A stretch of 64,000 bases of DNA from Herbaspirillum sp. (GTDB taxonomy: Bacteria; Pseudomonadota; Gammaproteobacteria; Burkholderiales; Burkholderiaceae_D). The stretch's first letter is position 1; each line of letters begins with the position of its first letter. The position numbers and the translations under genes are program-made. Under the pieces are notes generated by a model that did not search any database, was not told the DNA's origin, and saw nothing but the letters and a program-made list of their open reading frames with translations. Of this stretch, positions 24,166 to 34,123 are shown in pieces. Location of the stretch: contig NZ_JAGIBI010000008.1 in assembly GCF_017744395.1 (NCBI RefSeq), positions 1-64,000 on the forward strand, read 5' to 3'.

Positions 24166-24918
24166 ATGAATCATTACGACTTCCAGGGCCGCAGCGCCAT
24201 CATCACCGGCGGCGCCCAGGGCTTCGGCTACGCAGTGGCGGAACGCCTGCTGCAAGGCAAGGCCAAGGTCGTACTGTGGGACATGGACGAGAAGGCGCTG
24301 GCCGACGCGCGCGCCAAGCTGGAAGCGCTGGGCAATGTCGAGACCGTCAAGGTCGACATCGGCAACCAGGCCGATGTGCAGCGCGCCATGGAAGCCACCG
24401 AGAAGGTCACCCAGTCGATCGACATCCTGGTGCATAGCGCCGGCATCGCCGGTCCCAACAGCCTGGTGGCCGATTATCCGCCGGAAGAATGGAACCGCGT
24501 GGTCCAGATCGACCTGAATGGCGCGTTCTACGTCAACCAGGCGGTGGTCCAGCGTATGGTGGCCCAGAACTACGGCCGCATCGTCAACATCGCCTCGATC
24601 GCCGGCAAGGAAGGCAATCCGACCGCCTCCGCCTACAGCGCCGCCAAGGCCGGCCTGATCGCCCTGACCAAGAGCCTGGGCAAGGAAACCGCGACCAAGA
24701 ACATCGCCGTCAACGCCATCACCCCGGCCGCCGCGCAAACCCGCATCCTGGAGCAATGCACCCAGGCGCACATCGACTACATGCTGTCGAAGATCCCGCG
24801 CGCGCGTTTCCTGAAGGTGGAAGAGCTGGCCGCGATGGTGGCCTGGCTGGTGTCGGAAGAAAACTCCTTCACCACCGCGTCGGTGTTTGACCTGTCGGGC
24901 GGCCGCGCGACCTACTGA
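24166..24918 (+). CDS. Short-chain dehydrogenase, probable 2-keto-3-deoxy-acid 4-dehydrogenase
   Basis: A 250-residue classical SDR. It has the cofactor motif TGGAQGFGYAVAERL (about 13), Asp at the end of beta-2 (LWDMDE, favouring NAD), HSAGIAG (about 87), catalytic Ser in NIASIAGKEG (about 140) and the YSAAKAG Tyr/Lys pair (about 154). With the FAH-type hydrolase directly upstream it resembles the LRA5-like step that oxidises C4 of a 2-keto-3-deoxy-L-sugar acid. The ATG at 24166 has GAAGGAGAAGAC; an in-frame codon 42 bp upstream does not. The 115-bp gap to the FAH gene holds a hairpin but no terminator. A terminator follows the gene. Confidence 0.83.
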   Translation: MNHYDFQGRSAIITGGAQGFGYAVAERLLQGKAKVVLWDMDEKALADARAKLEALGNVETVKVDIGNQADVQRAMEATEKVTQSIDILVHSAGIAGPNSLVADYPPEEWNRVVQIDLNGAFYVNQAVVQRMVAQNYGRIVNIASIAGKEGNPTASAYSAAKAGLIALTKSLGKETATKNIAVNAITPAAAQTRILEQCTQAHIDYMLSKIPRARFLKVEELAAMVAWLVSEENSFTTASVFDLSGGRATY

Positions 24919-24952
24919 CCGGTTTCCTGCGGTTGGTGCAGTCCGCAACATG

Positions 24953-24980
24953 AAAAACCCGCCTCATCAGGCGGGTTTTT
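24953..24980. terminator. Bidirectional terminator between SDR and chemoreceptor genes
   Basis: AAAAACCCGCCT (24953-24964), loop CATC, AGGCGGGTTTTT (24969-24980). A-tract and T-tract on both sides let it serve the convergent genes on either strand. Confidence 0.9.
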
Positions 24981-25019
24981 CATTTTCGTTTGCAGGAATG
25001 AAGAGCCGAAGCGCGCCGC

Positions 25020-26654
25020 TCACTGCTCCAGGACCGGGCGCCCGGGCGTAATGTCGCGCGGCGGGCGCGCTGCAAGCGGAGCGTGCGGCTCATGCCCCGC
25101 GGCCAGCTTGAACTGGCTGACGACTTCGGACAGGCGCACCGCCTGCTCCTGCATCGCTTCGGCTGCGGCGGCGGCCTGTTCGACCAGGGCGGCGTTCTGC
25201 TGCGTGGCCTGGTCCATCTCTGTGATGGCCTGGTTGACCTGGCTGATGCCATCGCTTTGCTCGCCGCTGGCGGCAGTGATCTCGCCGACGATGTCGGCCA
25301 CGTGGCGCACGCTGGAAACCACCTCATCCATCGTGCTGCCGGCCTTGCCCACCAGCTGGCTGCCGATGCCGACCTTGGCCACGGAGTCGTCGATCAGGCC
25401 CTTGATCTCCTTGGCGGCGGCCGCCGAACGCTGCGCCAGCGAACGCACTTCCGAGGCCACCACCGCGAAGCCGCGGCCCTGCTCCCCGGCGCGGGCCGCT
25501 TCCACCGCCGCGTTCAAGGCCAGGATATTGGTCTGGAAGGCGATGCCGTCGATCACGCCGATGATGTCGACGATCTTGCGCGAAGACTCGTTGATCGAAC
25601 CCATGGTCGAGACCACCTGCGACACCACTTCCCCGCCCTGCTGCGCCACCTCCGAGGCCGAGGCCGCCAGCTGGTTGGCCTGGCGCGCGTTGTCGGCGTT
25701 CTGGTGCACGGTGGAGGTCAGCTCTTCCATCGCCGAGGCGGTTTCTTCCAGCGAGCCCGCCTGGCGTTCGGTGCGCGCCGACAGGTCGAGGTTGCCGCTG
25801 GCGATTTCGCGCGAGGCGGTGGAAATGGCATCGGTGCCGCTGCGCACCTGGCCGACGATACGCGCCAGGTTGCCGGTCATGGCCTGCAGGGCATGCAGCA
25901 GCTTGCCGGTCTCATCGCCGCGCGCGGCCATCCGGGCATCCACTTGCATGGTCAGGTCGCCGGCCGCCACGGTCTCGGCCACATCGACCGCCCGCTCCAG
26001 CGGGCGGGTGATGCCCAGCGCCAGGCGCCAGGCGAACAGCCAGCCCAGCACGAACAGCAAGACGCCCAACGCCAGCATCAGGTTGCGGCTCTGTTCGTAG
26101 ATCCCCTGGATGTCCCTGGCGATCTGGTCGATCCCGCTGCGCTGCACATCCAGCAATTGCTGCAACAGGTCGAGGTAGCCCTTGGCCGCCGCATCGTAAG
26201 GGCCGGTCAGGATCTTCGTCACCTCGTCGGCCTGGCCATCGGCCTTGGCCTTGGAGATGGCGTCGCGATATTTGATGTAGTCCTTGCGCACCGCCGAGAG
26301 CTTGTCGAACACGGCTTTCTCCGCCTCCGAACTCAGCAAGGCCTCGATCGCCTTTTGCTGGGTGGTCGACAGCTTCGTGGCGGCAGCCGCATCCTCGGCG
26401 AAAAAGGCCGCCAGGCTGGGATCGCTGCTCTTGGCGATCGCCGTGGTGCGGCGCACGCTGGTGTGGATGGTGCGGTACCAGTCCGACACCAGCCGCTCCT
26501 TGGTCAGCGGCTGCTCCATCATGGCAGCGGTGGCGGCGGCGATGCCATGCAAGCGCCAGATGGAAAGCGCCACCACCACACAGGCGGCAATCAGGATGAC
26601 GGCGAAGCCCAGGGCCAGGCGCTTGCCTATCTTCATGTTGGCGAAGTAGCTCAT
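25020..26654 (-). CDS. Methyl-accepting chemotaxis protein without CheR-binding pentapeptide
   Basis: A 544-residue chemoreceptor. TM1 (about 12-32: [21 protein letters not shown]) and TM2 (about 190-212: [18 protein letters not shown]) bracket a periplasmic four-helix-bundle sensor of about 155 residues. A HAMP segment follows ([22 protein letters not shown]). The cytoplasmic rod has the hairpin tip [35 protein letters not shown] (about 385) that contacts CheA/CheW. It ends in GRPVLEQ, so the C-terminal tether seen in the two receptors at 37180 and 39274 is missing. GAGGAAAC precedes the ATG at 26654. The ligand is unknown. Confidence 0.9.
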   Translation of the reverse strand: MSYFANMKIGKRLALGFAVILIAACVVVALSIWRLHGIAAATAAMMEQPLTKERLVSDWYRTIHTSVRRTTAIAKSSDPSLAAFFAEDAAAATKLSTTQQKAIEALLSSEAEKAVFDKLSAVRKDYIKYRDAISKAKADGQADEVTKILTGPYDAAAKGYLDLLQQLLDVQRSGIDQIARDIQGIYEQSRNLMLALGVLLFVLGWLFAWRLALGITRPLERAVDVAETVAAGDLTMQVDARMAARGDETGKLLHALQAMTGNLARIVGQVRSGTDAISTASREIASGNLDLSARTERQAGSLEETASAMEELTSTVHQNADNARQANQLAASASEVAQQGGEVVSQVVSTMGSINESSRKIVDIIGVIDGIAFQTNILALNAAVEAARAGEQGRGFAVVASEVRSLAQRSAAAAKEIKGLIDDSVAKVGIGSQLVGKAGSTMDEVVSSVRHVADIVGEITAASGEQSDGISQVNQAITEMDQATQQNAALVEQAAAAAEAMQEQAVRLSEVVSQFKLAAGHEPHAPLAARPPRDITPGRPVLEQ

Positions 26655-26959
26655 GTTTCCTCTTGTGCGGAATAATTGACTTTTGATTGGGGGAGAGGAA
26701 ACCTGCCGGCGGTTCGATATTGTTGCCGCGCAGCGATGGCGGACCGGAAACGTCGTTCCGATCGTCTTGCCATTGGCGGCCAATCTCGTCTCCCCTTACG
26801 AAACCACCGTCGGCACAACTAATATTATGTCCAACCAGGACGACTTGCGAATATTCGTATTTCTACCTAAAAACCATTTCCGGAAAGCAAACAGACTCGC
26901 ATTTCAGGAAGCTGGCCGCGATACGGCAATCCTTCCGTATCCGGCCATCCGGGCATAAA
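26655..26959. other. Intergenic region upstream of the first chemoreceptor
   Basis: About 300 bp between the chemoreceptor start and the phoR terminator, both genes reading leftward. It must contain the receptor promoter, but I found no convincing sigma-28 or sigma-70 box pair. Short open frames here show no family resemblance. Confidence 0.4.
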
Positions 26960-26983
26960 AAAAGGATGCCTTGGCATCCTTTT
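26960..26983 (-). terminator. Rho-independent terminator after phoR
   Basis: AAAAGGATGCC (26960-26970), TT, GGCATCCTTTT (26973-26983). On the minus strand the hairpin is followed by a run of Ts and begins about 10 bp after the phoR stop. It ends the pst-pho gene run. Confidence 0.88.
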
Positions 26984-26993
26984 CTGCAGCTTT

Positions 26994-28304
26994 TCATTTG
27001 GCCTGGACAAAATCCCCAATCGTCTGGCTGGCCGGGAAATTCGCGGTGAAAGTGCTGCCCCGGTCCGGCACCGACTGGATATCCAGCGCCGCACGGTGGC
27101 GCAACAGGACATGGCGCACGATCGCCAGCCCCAGGCCGGTGCCCTGGGTTTCGCGCGAGCGGCTCTTGTCGACGCGATAGAAGCGCTCGGTCAGGCGCGA
27201 AATATGCTCGGGGCTGATGCCGATGCCGGTGTCCTGTACCGAGAAATGCGCGCCCTTCTCGTCGCTCTCCCAGCGCAGCATGATGCGTCCCGCCGGCGGG
27301 GTGTAGCGCACGGCATTGGTCACCAGGTTGGTGAAGGCGCTGCGCAGTTCGTCGACGTTGCCCTTGAGGTCCGGGCCGTTCACCTCCAGCGTGATCTCAT
27401 GCTTGCCGGCCGACAGCGCGCGCGCCTCTTCGGCGATGCCTTCGAGCAGCGGCTGCACCCGCACCACTTCCGAACGCAGCGGATAGTCGATCGACTCCAG
27501 CCGGGTCAGCGTCAGCATGTCGTCGATCAGGTTTTGCATGCGCTGCCCCTGCTCGGTCATCAGCTTCAGGTGCGCGGTGCGGGTCTCGGGATCGAGCTTG
27601 GGCTGGGCCAGGGCGATTTCGAGGAAGCCGTTGATGACCGTCAGCGGCGTGCGCAGTTCATGCGAGGCATTGGCGACGAAGTCGCGCCGCATCATGTCGA
27701 TGCGCTCGGACTCGGTGACGTCATGGGTCACCAGGATCTGGCGGCGGTTCTCGAAGGGGATGATCTGCACGATCAGCTTGCGCTCCTGCAGCTCCAGCGT
27801 CAGCGGCTGCTCGTAGCGGCCCAGGATGATGTAGTCGATGAAGGCGGGATTGCGGATCAGGTTGGTCACGCGCATGCCCTTGTCGCGCTCCAGTTGCAGC
27901 CCCAGGTGCCGCTGCGCGGCCGGATTGCACCATTCCAGGAACAGCACATCGTCCATGATCACCACGCCATCGGGCAACAGGCTCATGGCCTGGCGGAAAC
28001 GCGCCAGCCACTCGGCCAGTTCGCTCTGGTTCTTTTCGTCGTCGCGGCGCATGCGGTACAGGCGGGCATAGACGTCGGTCCACGCGCCCCAGCCGTCCGG
28101 CAGGCGCGTCTGGCCCGACTCGTCCAGCCAGCTGGACAGGCGGAACAGGTAATGCAGGTGGGTCACCATCATCGCGCCCACGCCCAGCACGGCGACGGTC
28201 AGGCCGGCGATGGGGCCGAAGAAGAAACCGACGACTCCCGCTCCGGCCAGGCACAACACCAGGCGCAGGACGGCGGGAATCCAGAACAGCAGTTGTGGAC
28301 TCAT
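26994..28304 (-). CDS. phoR: Phosphate regulon sensor histidine kinase PhoR
   Basis: A 436-residue membrane kinase that phosphorylates PhoB when phosphate is scarce and is silenced through PhoU and the Pst transporter. Two N-terminal spans (about 8-30 and 32-50) are joined by a very short loop, so there is no periplasmic sensor, as expected for PhoR. A PAS domain (about 100-200) has LLPDGVVIMDDVLFLEWCNPAA. The dimerisation helix carries the phospho-acceptor in FVANASHELRTPLTVINGF (His about 217). N box NLVTNAVRYTPPAG, G1 VQDTGIGIS, F box ERFYRVDKSRSRETQGTGLGLAIV complete the ATPase. It lies 80 bp after phoB and ends at a terminator. Confidence 0.95.
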   Translation of the reverse strand: MSPQLLFWIPAVLRLVLCLAGAGVVGFFFGPIAGLTVAVLGVGAMMVTHLHYLFRLSSWLDESGQTRLPDGWGAWTDVYARLYRMRRDDEKNQSELAEWLARFRQAMSLLPDGVVIMDDVLFLEWCNPAAQRHLGLQLERDKGMRVTNLIRNPAFIDYIILGRYEQPLTLELQERKLIVQIIPFENRRQILVTHDVTESERIDMMRRDFVANASHELRTPLTVINGFLEIALAQPKLDPETRTAHLKLMTEQGQRMQNLIDDMLTLTRLESIDYPLRSEVVRVQPLLEGIAEEARALSAGKHEITLEVNGPDLKGNVDELRSAFTNLVTNAVRYTPPAGRIMLRWESDEKGAHFSVQDTGIGISPEHISRLTERFYRVDKSRSRETQGTGLGLAIVRHVLLRHRAALDIQSVPDRGSTFTANFPASQTIGDFVQAK

Positions 28305-28384
28305 TTGTATCGAAAAAGGAAGGCGTGGGGCGCTGCGCGCTTATTATCCGGGCCGGGTTGTTGTAATAATGCCCTATTCTCGCT

Positions 28385-29062
28385 CTATTTTGCCGACAGC
28401 ATGTAACCGACGCTGCGCACGGTCTTGATCAGGTATTCCGCTTCGCGCAAGGCCTTGCGCAAGCGCAGCACATGGACATCCACCGTCCGCTCTTCGATCA
28501 CCACATGGTCGCCCCACACCCTGTCCAGCAACTGGCTGCGCGAGAACACCCGGTCCGGATGGGCGAGGAAGAACTTGAGGAGCTTGTACTCGGCATGGCC
28601 GATGTCGATCTTGCCGCCCGACAAGGTCACCGAGCAGCTGGCCGGATCGAGCGTGATGGGGCCGGCCGACATGGCTTCCTGCGCATGTTCGGGGCTCTTG
28701 CGGCGCAGCAGCGCCTTGATGCGGGCGGTCAGCTCGCGTGGGGAAAACGGCTTGGTGATGTAATCGTCGGCGCCATTGTCGAGGCCGGCGATCTTGTCCT
28801 CTTCCATGCTCTTGGCGGTAAGCATGATGACCGACAACTGCTGCAACTGGCGGTCGGCGCGGATGCGCGAGAGCAGGTGCAGGCCGCTGCGGTCGGGCAG
28901 CATCCAGTCCAGCAAAACCAGTTGCGGCGCGCGGTGCTGGACGAAGTCCCAGGCCGCGGCGGCATTGGACACGACAAAGCTGGACCAGCCGGCCTCCTTG
29001 AGCGTGAAGGCAATCAGCTCGGCAATCGACGGTTCGTCTTCGACGATCAGGATAGTGGTCAT
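28385..29062 (-). CDS. phoB: Phosphate regulon response regulator PhoB
   Basis: A 225-residue OmpR-type activator that binds Pho boxes. The receiver domain (1-120) has acidic residues EDE at 8-10, phospho-acceptor Asp in LVLLDWMLPDRSG (about 52), Thr/Lys switch residues in MLTAKS and YITKPFSPREL (Lys about 104). The winged helix (about 130-225) includes ILIVEDEPS-distal DIGHAEYKLLKFFLAHPDRVFSR, then WGDHVVIEERTVDVHVLRLRKAL and IKTVRSVGYML, the DNA-recognition region. It lies after phoU (114-bp gap) and before phoR. Likely targets in this window are the boxes at 34106, 34360 and possibly 44226. Confidence 0.95.
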   Translation of the reverse strand: MTTILIVEDEPSIAELIAFTLKEAGWSSFVVSNAAAAWDFVQHRAPQLVLLDWMLPDRSGLHLLSRIRADRQLQQLSVIMLTAKSMEEDKIAGLDNGADDYITKPFSPRELTARIKALLRRKSPEHAQEAMSAGPITLDPASCSVTLSGGKIDIGHAEYKLLKFFLAHPDRVFSRSQLLDRVWGDHVVIEERTVDVHVLRLRKALREAEYLIKTVRSVGYMLSAK

Positions 29063-29176
29063 TGGATCAACGTCTTTTCAAGTTGGCGGGTCTCCACCGC
29101 ACTGCGCATCTCCGCGCGGGCCGGCTTGGCCGGGACCGGCTGCCGTTTTCTCCGCGCGGGACCGATGCCGCCTTCC

Positions 29177-29893
29177 TCAGTCGGCGGCTTCCTCTTCTTC
29201 AGCCACCCTGGCCGCGCCGACATCGGTATGGCGGATATCGACGCCGCCCACCACGTACACCACGTATTCGGCGATGTTCTTGGCATGGTCGCCGATACGT
29301 TCGATGGCCTTGGCCACCCACAGGGTGTCGATGGAACCGGAGATGGTGCGCGGGTCTTCCATCATGAAAGTGATCAGGCTGCGGGTGATGCCGCGGAAGC
29401 CGTGGTCGATGCTGGCGTCCTGCTTGATCAGTTCCAGCGCCTGCTTGTCGTCCAGGCGGGCGAAGGCATCCAGCGCGCTGCGCAGGATGTCGCCGGCCTG
29501 CTCGGCGATCAGGCTGACCGTCTCGTAGTGGCTGATCAGGCCGATGCCGCGCTTGTGCAGGTGGATCGCGGTACGCGCGATCTTGGTCGCCTCGTCGCCC
29601 ACGCGCTCGAGGTCGGTGATGATCTTGATGGTCGCCATCACGGTGCGCAGGTCGTTGGCGGTCGGCTGGCGGCGCACGATCAGGTGGCTGCAGGCGTCGT
29701 CCAGTTCGACTTCCAGGCGGTTCACCGCCTCGTCGTCCTTCATCACGCGCTTGGCCACTTCAAGATTGCCGGTACGGAAAGCCGAGATCGCATCCTGGAA
29801 CTGATGCTCAACCAGCCCGCCCATGGCGAGCACCTTGGAACGGATAGCTTCCAGATCGCTGTCGTATTGCTTGGAGGAGTGATCGCCTGTCAT
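29177..29893 (-). CDS. phoU: Phosphate signalling protein PhoU
   Basis: A 238-residue cytoplasmic six-helix protein that links PstSCAB activity to PhoR and dampens the Pho response when phosphate is plentiful. It has the two tandem PhoU repeats with metal-cluster acidic motifs: MKDDEAVNRLEVELDDAC (about 60) with DLERVGDEATKIARTAI (about 97), and DDKQALELIKQDASIDHGFRG (about 150) with AKAIERIGDHAKNIAEYVVY (about 200). The extra C-terminal acidic tail VAEEEEAAD is a local feature. AGGGACGTCAC precedes the ATG. It is 130 bp after pstB, in the conventional pst order. Confidence 0.94.
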   Translation of the reverse strand: MTGDHSSKQYDSDLEAIRSKVLAMGGLVEHQFQDAISAFRTGNLEVAKRVMKDDEAVNRLEVELDDACSHLIVRRQPTANDLRTVMATIKIITDLERVGDEATKIARTAIHLHKRGIGLISHYETVSLIAEQAGDILRSALDAFARLDDKQALELIKQDASIDHGFRGITRSLITFMMEDPRTISGSIDTLWVAKAIERIGDHAKNIAEYVVYVVGGVDIRHTDVGAARVAEEEEAAD

Positions 29894-30023
29894 GTGACGT
29901 CCCTAAAAATGAATACTTGAAAAATAAGTGCCCTGGCTACGTATCGGGGTACGGCGCAAGCATCGCGGACGATCCCGGCATCTGCGGAAGAACCGCAGGG
30001 TTCGGGATGCGCAGTAGCTTGCA

Positions 30024-30839
30024 TCAGCCGAAACGGCCTGTAATGTAGTCCTGGGTTTCCTTGCGCACCGGGTTCATGAAGATCTGGTCCGTCTCGCCGA
30101 ACTCCACCAGCTCGCCCAGGTACATGTAGGCGGTGTAATCCGAGCAGCGCGCGGCCTGCTGCATGTTGTGGGTGACGATGGCGATGGTGTAGTCGTTCTT
30201 CAGCTCGCCGATCAGTTCTTCCACCTTGGCGGTCGAAATCGGGTCCAGCGCCGAGGTCGGCTCGTCCAGCAGCAGCACTTCGGGCTTGACCGCCACGCCG
30301 CGCGCGATGCACAGGCGCTGCTGCTGGCCGCCGGAGAGCGACAGGCCGCTCTTGTGCAGCTTGTCCTTGACTTCGCCCCACAGCGCCGCCTTGTTCAGCG
30401 CCCATTCGACGCGCTCGTCCATTTCGCCCTTGGGCAGGTTCTCGTACAGGCGGATGCCGAAGGCGATGTTGTCGTAGACCGACATCGGGAACGGGGTCGG
30501 CTTCTGGAACACCATGCCGACCTTGGCGCGCAGCATGTTCAGGTCCTGGCCCGGTTCGAGGATGTTCTTGCCGGCATACACGATCTTGCCCTCGGCGCGC
30601 TGGCCGGGATACAGGTCGTACATGCGGTTGAAGGTACGCAGCAGGGTCGACTTGCCGCAGCCCGAGGGGCCGATGAACGCGGTGACCTTGCCTTCGTAGA
30701 TGTTCAGGTTGATGTTCTTCAGGCCCTGGAATCCGCCGTAATAGAAATTCAGTTGCGAAATTTCGAGCGTGGCCTTCCTGGCCGCAGCGGCGTTGGCGGA
30801 TGCGGTCGAAGCAGAGTTTGCCATGTGAGCAGTAGTCAT
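30024..30839 (-). CDS. pstB: Phosphate ABC transporter ATP-binding protein PstB
   Basis: A 271-residue ATPase of the high-affinity phosphate importer. Walker [10 protein letters not shown] (about 54), a Q-loop in [14 protein letters not shown], signature [14 protein letters not shown] (about 160), Walker [14 protein letters not shown] (about 180) and switch His in [24 protein letters not shown] all match PstB, as do the [12 protein letters not shown] and [19 protein letters not shown]-terminus. I use the ATG at 30839; a GTG at 30848 and an ATG at 30824 are alternatives. An alanine-rich leader of about 20 residues precedes the conserved domain. It starts 17 bp after pstA. Confidence 0.95.
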   Translation of the reverse strand: MTTAHMANSASTASANAAAARKATLEISQLNFYYGGFQGLKNINLNIYEGKVTAFIGPSGCGKSTLLRTFNRMYDLYPGQRAEGKIVYAGKNILEPGQDLNMLRAKVGMVFQKPTPFPMSVYDNIAFGIRLYENLPKGEMDERVEWALNKAALWGEVKDKLHKSGLSLSGGQQQRLCIARGVAVKPEVLLLDEPTSALDPISTAKVEELIGELKNDYTIAIVTHNMQQAARCSDYTAYMYLGELVEFGETDQIFMNPVRKETQDYITGRFG

Positions 30840-30856
30840 TTCGGTCACTTAAAAAA

Positions 30857-31756
30857 TTAGCCGGGGATTTGTTGCTTGAACAGGGTGCGGGACAGCACGT
30901 TGAGCAGCAGCACGCTGAAGGTGATCAGCAGCGCCCCGCCCCAGGCCAGCGAAACCCAGTTGTCGTACGGGCTCATCGCGAACTGGTTGATCACCACCGG
31001 AAGGTTGGCGATCGGACGGTTCATGTTGGTGCTGAAGAACTGGTTGTTCAGCGCGGTGAACAGCAGCGGCGCGGTCTCGCCCGAGATGCGGGCCACCGCC
31101 AGCAGCACGCCGGTCACGACGCCGGCCTTCACCGCGCGCAGGCGCACGATCATGGCGACCTTCCAGCGCGGCGCGCCCAGTGCGAAGGCGGCTTCGCGCA
31201 AGCCGTTGGGCACCAGCTTGAGCATGTTGTCGGTAGTGCGCACCACCACCGGAATGGCGATCAGCGAGATGGCGAAGGTGCCGGCCCAGCCGGAGAAGTG
31301 GCCGACGTTGGCGACGTAGATCGCGTAGATGAACAGGCCGATCACGATCGACGGCGCCGACAGCATGATGTCGGTGACGAAGCGGGTGATCTGGGCCAGC
31401 TTGCTTTCCTCGCCATACTCGGCCAGGTAGATGCCGGCCAGGATGCCGATCGGCGTGCTGATCAGGGTGCTGATGCCGACCATCAGCAGGCTGCCGACGA
31501 TGGGATTGAGCAAGCCGCCGCCCTCGCCGCCGGGGCCGGGGGTGTTTTCGGTCAGCAGGCCGAGGTTCAGCGCGGCCACGCCCTTGAACACCAGCGTCAG
31601 CAGGATCCAGGCCAGCACGAACAGGCCCAGGCCCATCGCCAGGAACGAGAACAGCATGCCGATGCGGTGCTGGAACAGGCGGCGGCGGTACACCGGGTTC
31701 ATCGAGGCCGGCTTTTCCAGGTTGCCGGCAGCGGAGATTTGGTTGGTTTGGCTCAT
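30857..31756 (-). CDS. pstA: Phosphate ABC transporter permease PstA
   Basis: A 299-residue permease with six spans. Recognisable stretches are [24 protein letters not shown] after span 1, [32 protein letters not shown], the EAA loop [49 protein letters not shown] and [30 protein letters not shown]. The true ATG at 31756 overlaps the pstC stop (ATGA); a longer frame upstream reads antisensically into pstC in another phase and is not real. It forms the channel with PstC. Confidence 0.95.
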   Translation of the reverse strand: MSQTNQISAAGNLEKPASMNPVYRRRLFQHRIGMLFSFLAMGLGLFVLAWILLTLVFKGVAALNLGLLTENTPGPGGEGGGLLNPIVGSLLMVGISTLISTPIGILAGIYLAEYGEESKLAQITRFVTDIMLSAPSIVIGLFIYAIYVANVGHFSGWAGTFAISLIAIPVVVRTTDNMLKLVPNGLREAAFALGAPRWKVAMIVRLRAVKAGVVTGVLLAVARISGETAPLLFTALNNQFFSTNMNRPIANLPVVINQFAMSPYDNWVSLAWGGALLITFSVLLLNVLSRTLFKQQIPG

Positions 31757-32790
31757 TTGGCACCTTCCTTGCGGGCCATGCCCATCAGCATGATCTTGGC
31801 GGCGGACAGGACGATGAATGTGATGACGAACAGGATCAGGCCCAGCGCGAACAGCGAGGAGACGTGCAGCTTGCTCGACGCTTCGGCGATTTCGTTGGCC
31901 AGGGTGGAGGCGATCGAATTGCCGGCCGAGAACAGCGACCACGACAGGCGGTGCGAGTTGCCGATCACGAAGGTGACCGCCATCGTCTCGCCCAGCGCGC
32001 GGCCCAGGCCCAGCATCACGCCGCCGACCACGCCGGTCTTGGTGTACGGCAGCACCACCTTGCGCACCACTTCCCAGCGGGTGCAGCCCAGGCCGTAGGC
32101 CGATTCCTTGAGCACGGCCGGCACCACTTCGAACACGTCGCGCATGACCGAGGAGATGAAGGGGATGATCATCACCGACAGGATCAGGCCAGCGGTCAGG
32201 ATGCCGATGCCCATGGTGGGGCCGGAGAACAGCACGCCGATGCCGGGAATCTGGCCCAGCGTCGCCTTCAGGAAGGGCTGGCCGTATTCCGAGAACAGCG
32301 GCGCGAACACGAACAGGCCCCACATGCCGTAGATGATCGACGGCACGCCGGCCAGCAGCTCGACCGCGGTGCCCAGCGGGCGGCGCAGCTTGGCGGGGCA
32401 GATTTCGGTGAGGAACAGGGCGATGCCGAAGCTCACCGGGAAAGCGATCAGGAGCGCGATGATCGAAGTCGACAGCGTGCCGACGATGGCGATCATGGCG
32501 CCGTACTGGTCATTGGTCGGGTCCCATTCGACGCGCGTGATGAAGCCCGGGCCGAACTCCTTGAAGGCGGGCCAGGCGCCGATGAACAGGGAAACGATGA
32601 TGCCGCCCAGCATCAGCAGCACGGTCAGTGCGAAGATGAGCGTCACCTTGTGGAACAGGAAATCTTGCAGCCGTTGCCTGCGCATGACTGCCAACAGCCT
32701 CTCGTGCGCGGCTTGCGCACTTTCAGTATCTGTCGCGGATTGTTTTACTTCGGAATTCGACATAGCCGTGGCGGAGTAATTTGCGCTCAT
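31753..32790 (-). CDS. pstC: Phosphate ABC transporter permease PstC
   Basis: A 345-residue permease partner of PstA. A hydrophilic N-terminal tail of about 45 residues precedes span 1 ([32 protein letters not shown]). Diagnostic segments are [65 protein letters not shown], the EAA loop [54 protein letters not shown] and the last span with [13 protein letters not shown]. The ATG at 32790 has GGTGAA upstream; 32817 is an alternative 27 bp earlier. It is separated from pstS by a 170-bp gap with two hairpins and is translationally coupled to pstA. Confidence 0.94.
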   Translation of the reverse strand: MSANYSATAMSNSEVKQSATDTESAQAAHERLLAVMRRQRLQDFLFHKVTLIFALTVLLMLGGIIVSLFIGAWPAFKEFGPGFITRVEWDPTNDQYGAMIAIVGTLSTSIIALLIAFPVSFGIALFLTEICPAKLRRPLGTAVELLAGVPSIIYGMWGLFVFAPLFSEYGQPFLKATLGQIPGIGVLFSGPTMGIGILTAGLILSVMIIPFISSVMRDVFEVVPAVLKESAYGLGCTRWEVVRKVVLPYTKTGVVGGVMLGLGRALGETMAVTFVIGNSHRLSWSLFSAGNSIASTLANEIAEASSKLHVSSLFALGLILFVITFIVLSAAKIMLMGMARKEGAK

Positions 32791-32871
32791 TTTGAATTCA
32801 CCATTAAAACGGGCCATCGCTGCGAATGCTCTGCTGCCCAGAGTTGCTCGTTTTCGCTGCGCTGGCCCGTA

Positions 32872-32936
32872 TCCTTCGTGGAAGGAAGCTTTCTTGTCAG
32901 CCTTGCCGGGAGGCCCTACGGCTCCCCTGCAAGGCT
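32872..32936 (-). repeat. Two stem-loops in the pstS-pstC gap
   Basis: TCCTTC (32872-32877) pairs with GAAGGA (32881-32886). AGCCTTGC (32899-32906) pairs with GCAAGGCT (32929-32936), with an inner GGGAG/CTCCC stem. The larger one lies just after the pstS stop. Such structures usually block 3' decay or partly terminate, raising periplasmic PstS over the membrane components. Confidence 0.6.
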
Positions 32937-32960
32937 TGCTTGACTAAGCGATATCCGCAA

Positions 32961-34010
32961 TTACCAGATCGCCTTGCCGGAGCTGTCCTTCAGGTTGGCT
33001 TTCCAGGAATCTTCCACCAGCTTGGTGACCGAACCCGGCAGCGGAACGTAGTCCAGATCCGCAGCAGCCTTGGCGCCGTTCTTGTAGGCCCAGTCGAAGA
33101 ACTTCAGGACTTCCTTGCCCTTGGCGCCGTCGCCAGCCTGCTCCTTGTGCAGCAGGATGAAGGTGGCGCTGGAGATCGGCCACGAAGCCTTGCCGGCCGC
33201 GTCGGTGAAGTCGACGGCGAAGCCCGGGGTCTTGGCCCAGTCGCCGGCGGCGGTAGCGGCCTTGAAGGATTCGTCGTCAGGCGACACGAAAGCGCCGTCC
33301 TTGTTCTTCAGTTGGGTGAAGTTCAGCTTGTTCTTCTTCACGTAGGCGTATTCGACGTAGCCGATCGCGCCCTTGACCTTCTGCACGTTGGCGGCGACGC
33401 CTTCGTTACCCTTGCCGCCCACGCCGGTCGGCCACTTCACCGCGGTGCCGGCGCCGATCTTGCTCTTGAAGTCGGCGTTGGCCTTGGACAGGTAGGAGGT
33501 GAACACGTACGAAGTGCCCGATGCGTCGGAACGGTAGACCACGGTGATGTCTTCGGCCGGCAGCTTCACGCCCGGGTTCAGGGCGGCGATTTCAGCGGCG
33601 TTCCACTTGGTGATCTTGCCGGCGTAGATGTCGCCCAGCACCTGGCCCGACAGCTTGACCTGGCCCGGGGTGATGCCGTCCAGATTGATGACCGGCACCA
33701 CGCCGCCGACCACGGCCGGGAATTGGGTCAGGCCGGCTTCAGCCAGTTCTTCCTGCTTCAGGGGAGCATCCGATGCGCCGAAATCGACGGTCTTGGCCTT
33801 GATCTGCTTGATGCCGCCGCCCGAGCCGATCGACTGGTAGTTCAGGCTGTTGCCGGTGGCTGCCTTGTACAGCTCGGCCCACTTGGCGTAGATCGGGTAC
33901 GGGAAGGACGCGCCGGCGCCGGTGATTTCTGCCGCATGCACTGCGCCGCTGAACACGAAGGTGCCGGCGACGGCGACTGCAACAGACTTAATCAGTTGGT
34001 TGAATCCCAT
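32961..34010 (-). CDS. pstS: Phosphate-binding periplasmic protein PstS
   Basis: A 349-residue high-affinity phosphate receptor. Residues 1-26 are a signal peptide (VAVAVAGTFVFSGAVHA-AE). Phosphate ligands are in GAGASFPYPIYAKW (about 31), GSGGGIKQIKAKTVDFGASDAPL (about 62, with the Asp that discriminates HPO4) and YRSDASGTSYVFTSYL (about 160). WNAAEIAALNPG, VGGKGNEGVAANVQKVKGAIGYVEYAY and LPGSVTKLVEDSW are further family stretches. First gene of the pst-pho run, it has a clear Pho box about 100 bp upstream and hairpins after its stop that may keep it more abundant than the permease. Confidence 0.96.
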   Translation of the reverse strand: MGFNQLIKSVAVAVAGTFVFSGAVHAAEITGAGASFPYPIYAKWAELYKAATGNSLNYQSIGSGGGIKQIKAKTVDFGASDAPLKQEELAEAGLTQFPAVVGGVVPVINLDGITPGQVKLSGQVLGDIYAGKITKWNAAEIAALNPGVKLPAEDITVVYRSDASGTSYVFTSYLSKANADFKSKIGAGTAVKWPTGVGGKGNEGVAANVQKVKGAIGYVEYAYVKKNKLNFTQLKNKDGAFVSPDDESFKAATAAGDWAKTPGFAVDFTDAAGKASWPISSATFILLHKEQAGDGAKGKEVLKFFDWAYKNGAKAAADLDYVPLPGSVTKLVEDSWKANLKDSSGKAIW

Positions 34011-34105
34011 TTCTGATACTCCTATGTTTTGAGAGATTGGGTGTCACTGAGACATCGCGATTGGAAGGATGCACTTCTTGGACAGGGCGAACTTTAACCA
34101 GCAAA

Positions 34106-34123
34106 TGTGACGAGTTTATGACG
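34106..34123 (-). promoter_or_regulatory. Pho box of pstS
   Basis: On the minus strand the site reads CGTCATA-AACT-CGTCACA, two 7-bp PhoB half-sites at the standard 11-bp period. TTAAAG, eight bases further, is a possible -10. The pstS ATG lies about 95 bp downstream. PhoB is encoded in the same gene run. Confidence 0.85.

Noticed and set aside
30857-32323. 488-codon minus-strand frame as a long PstA
   Set aside because: PstA begins at 31756 in an ATGA overlap with pstC; the extension is an off-frame reading of pstC.
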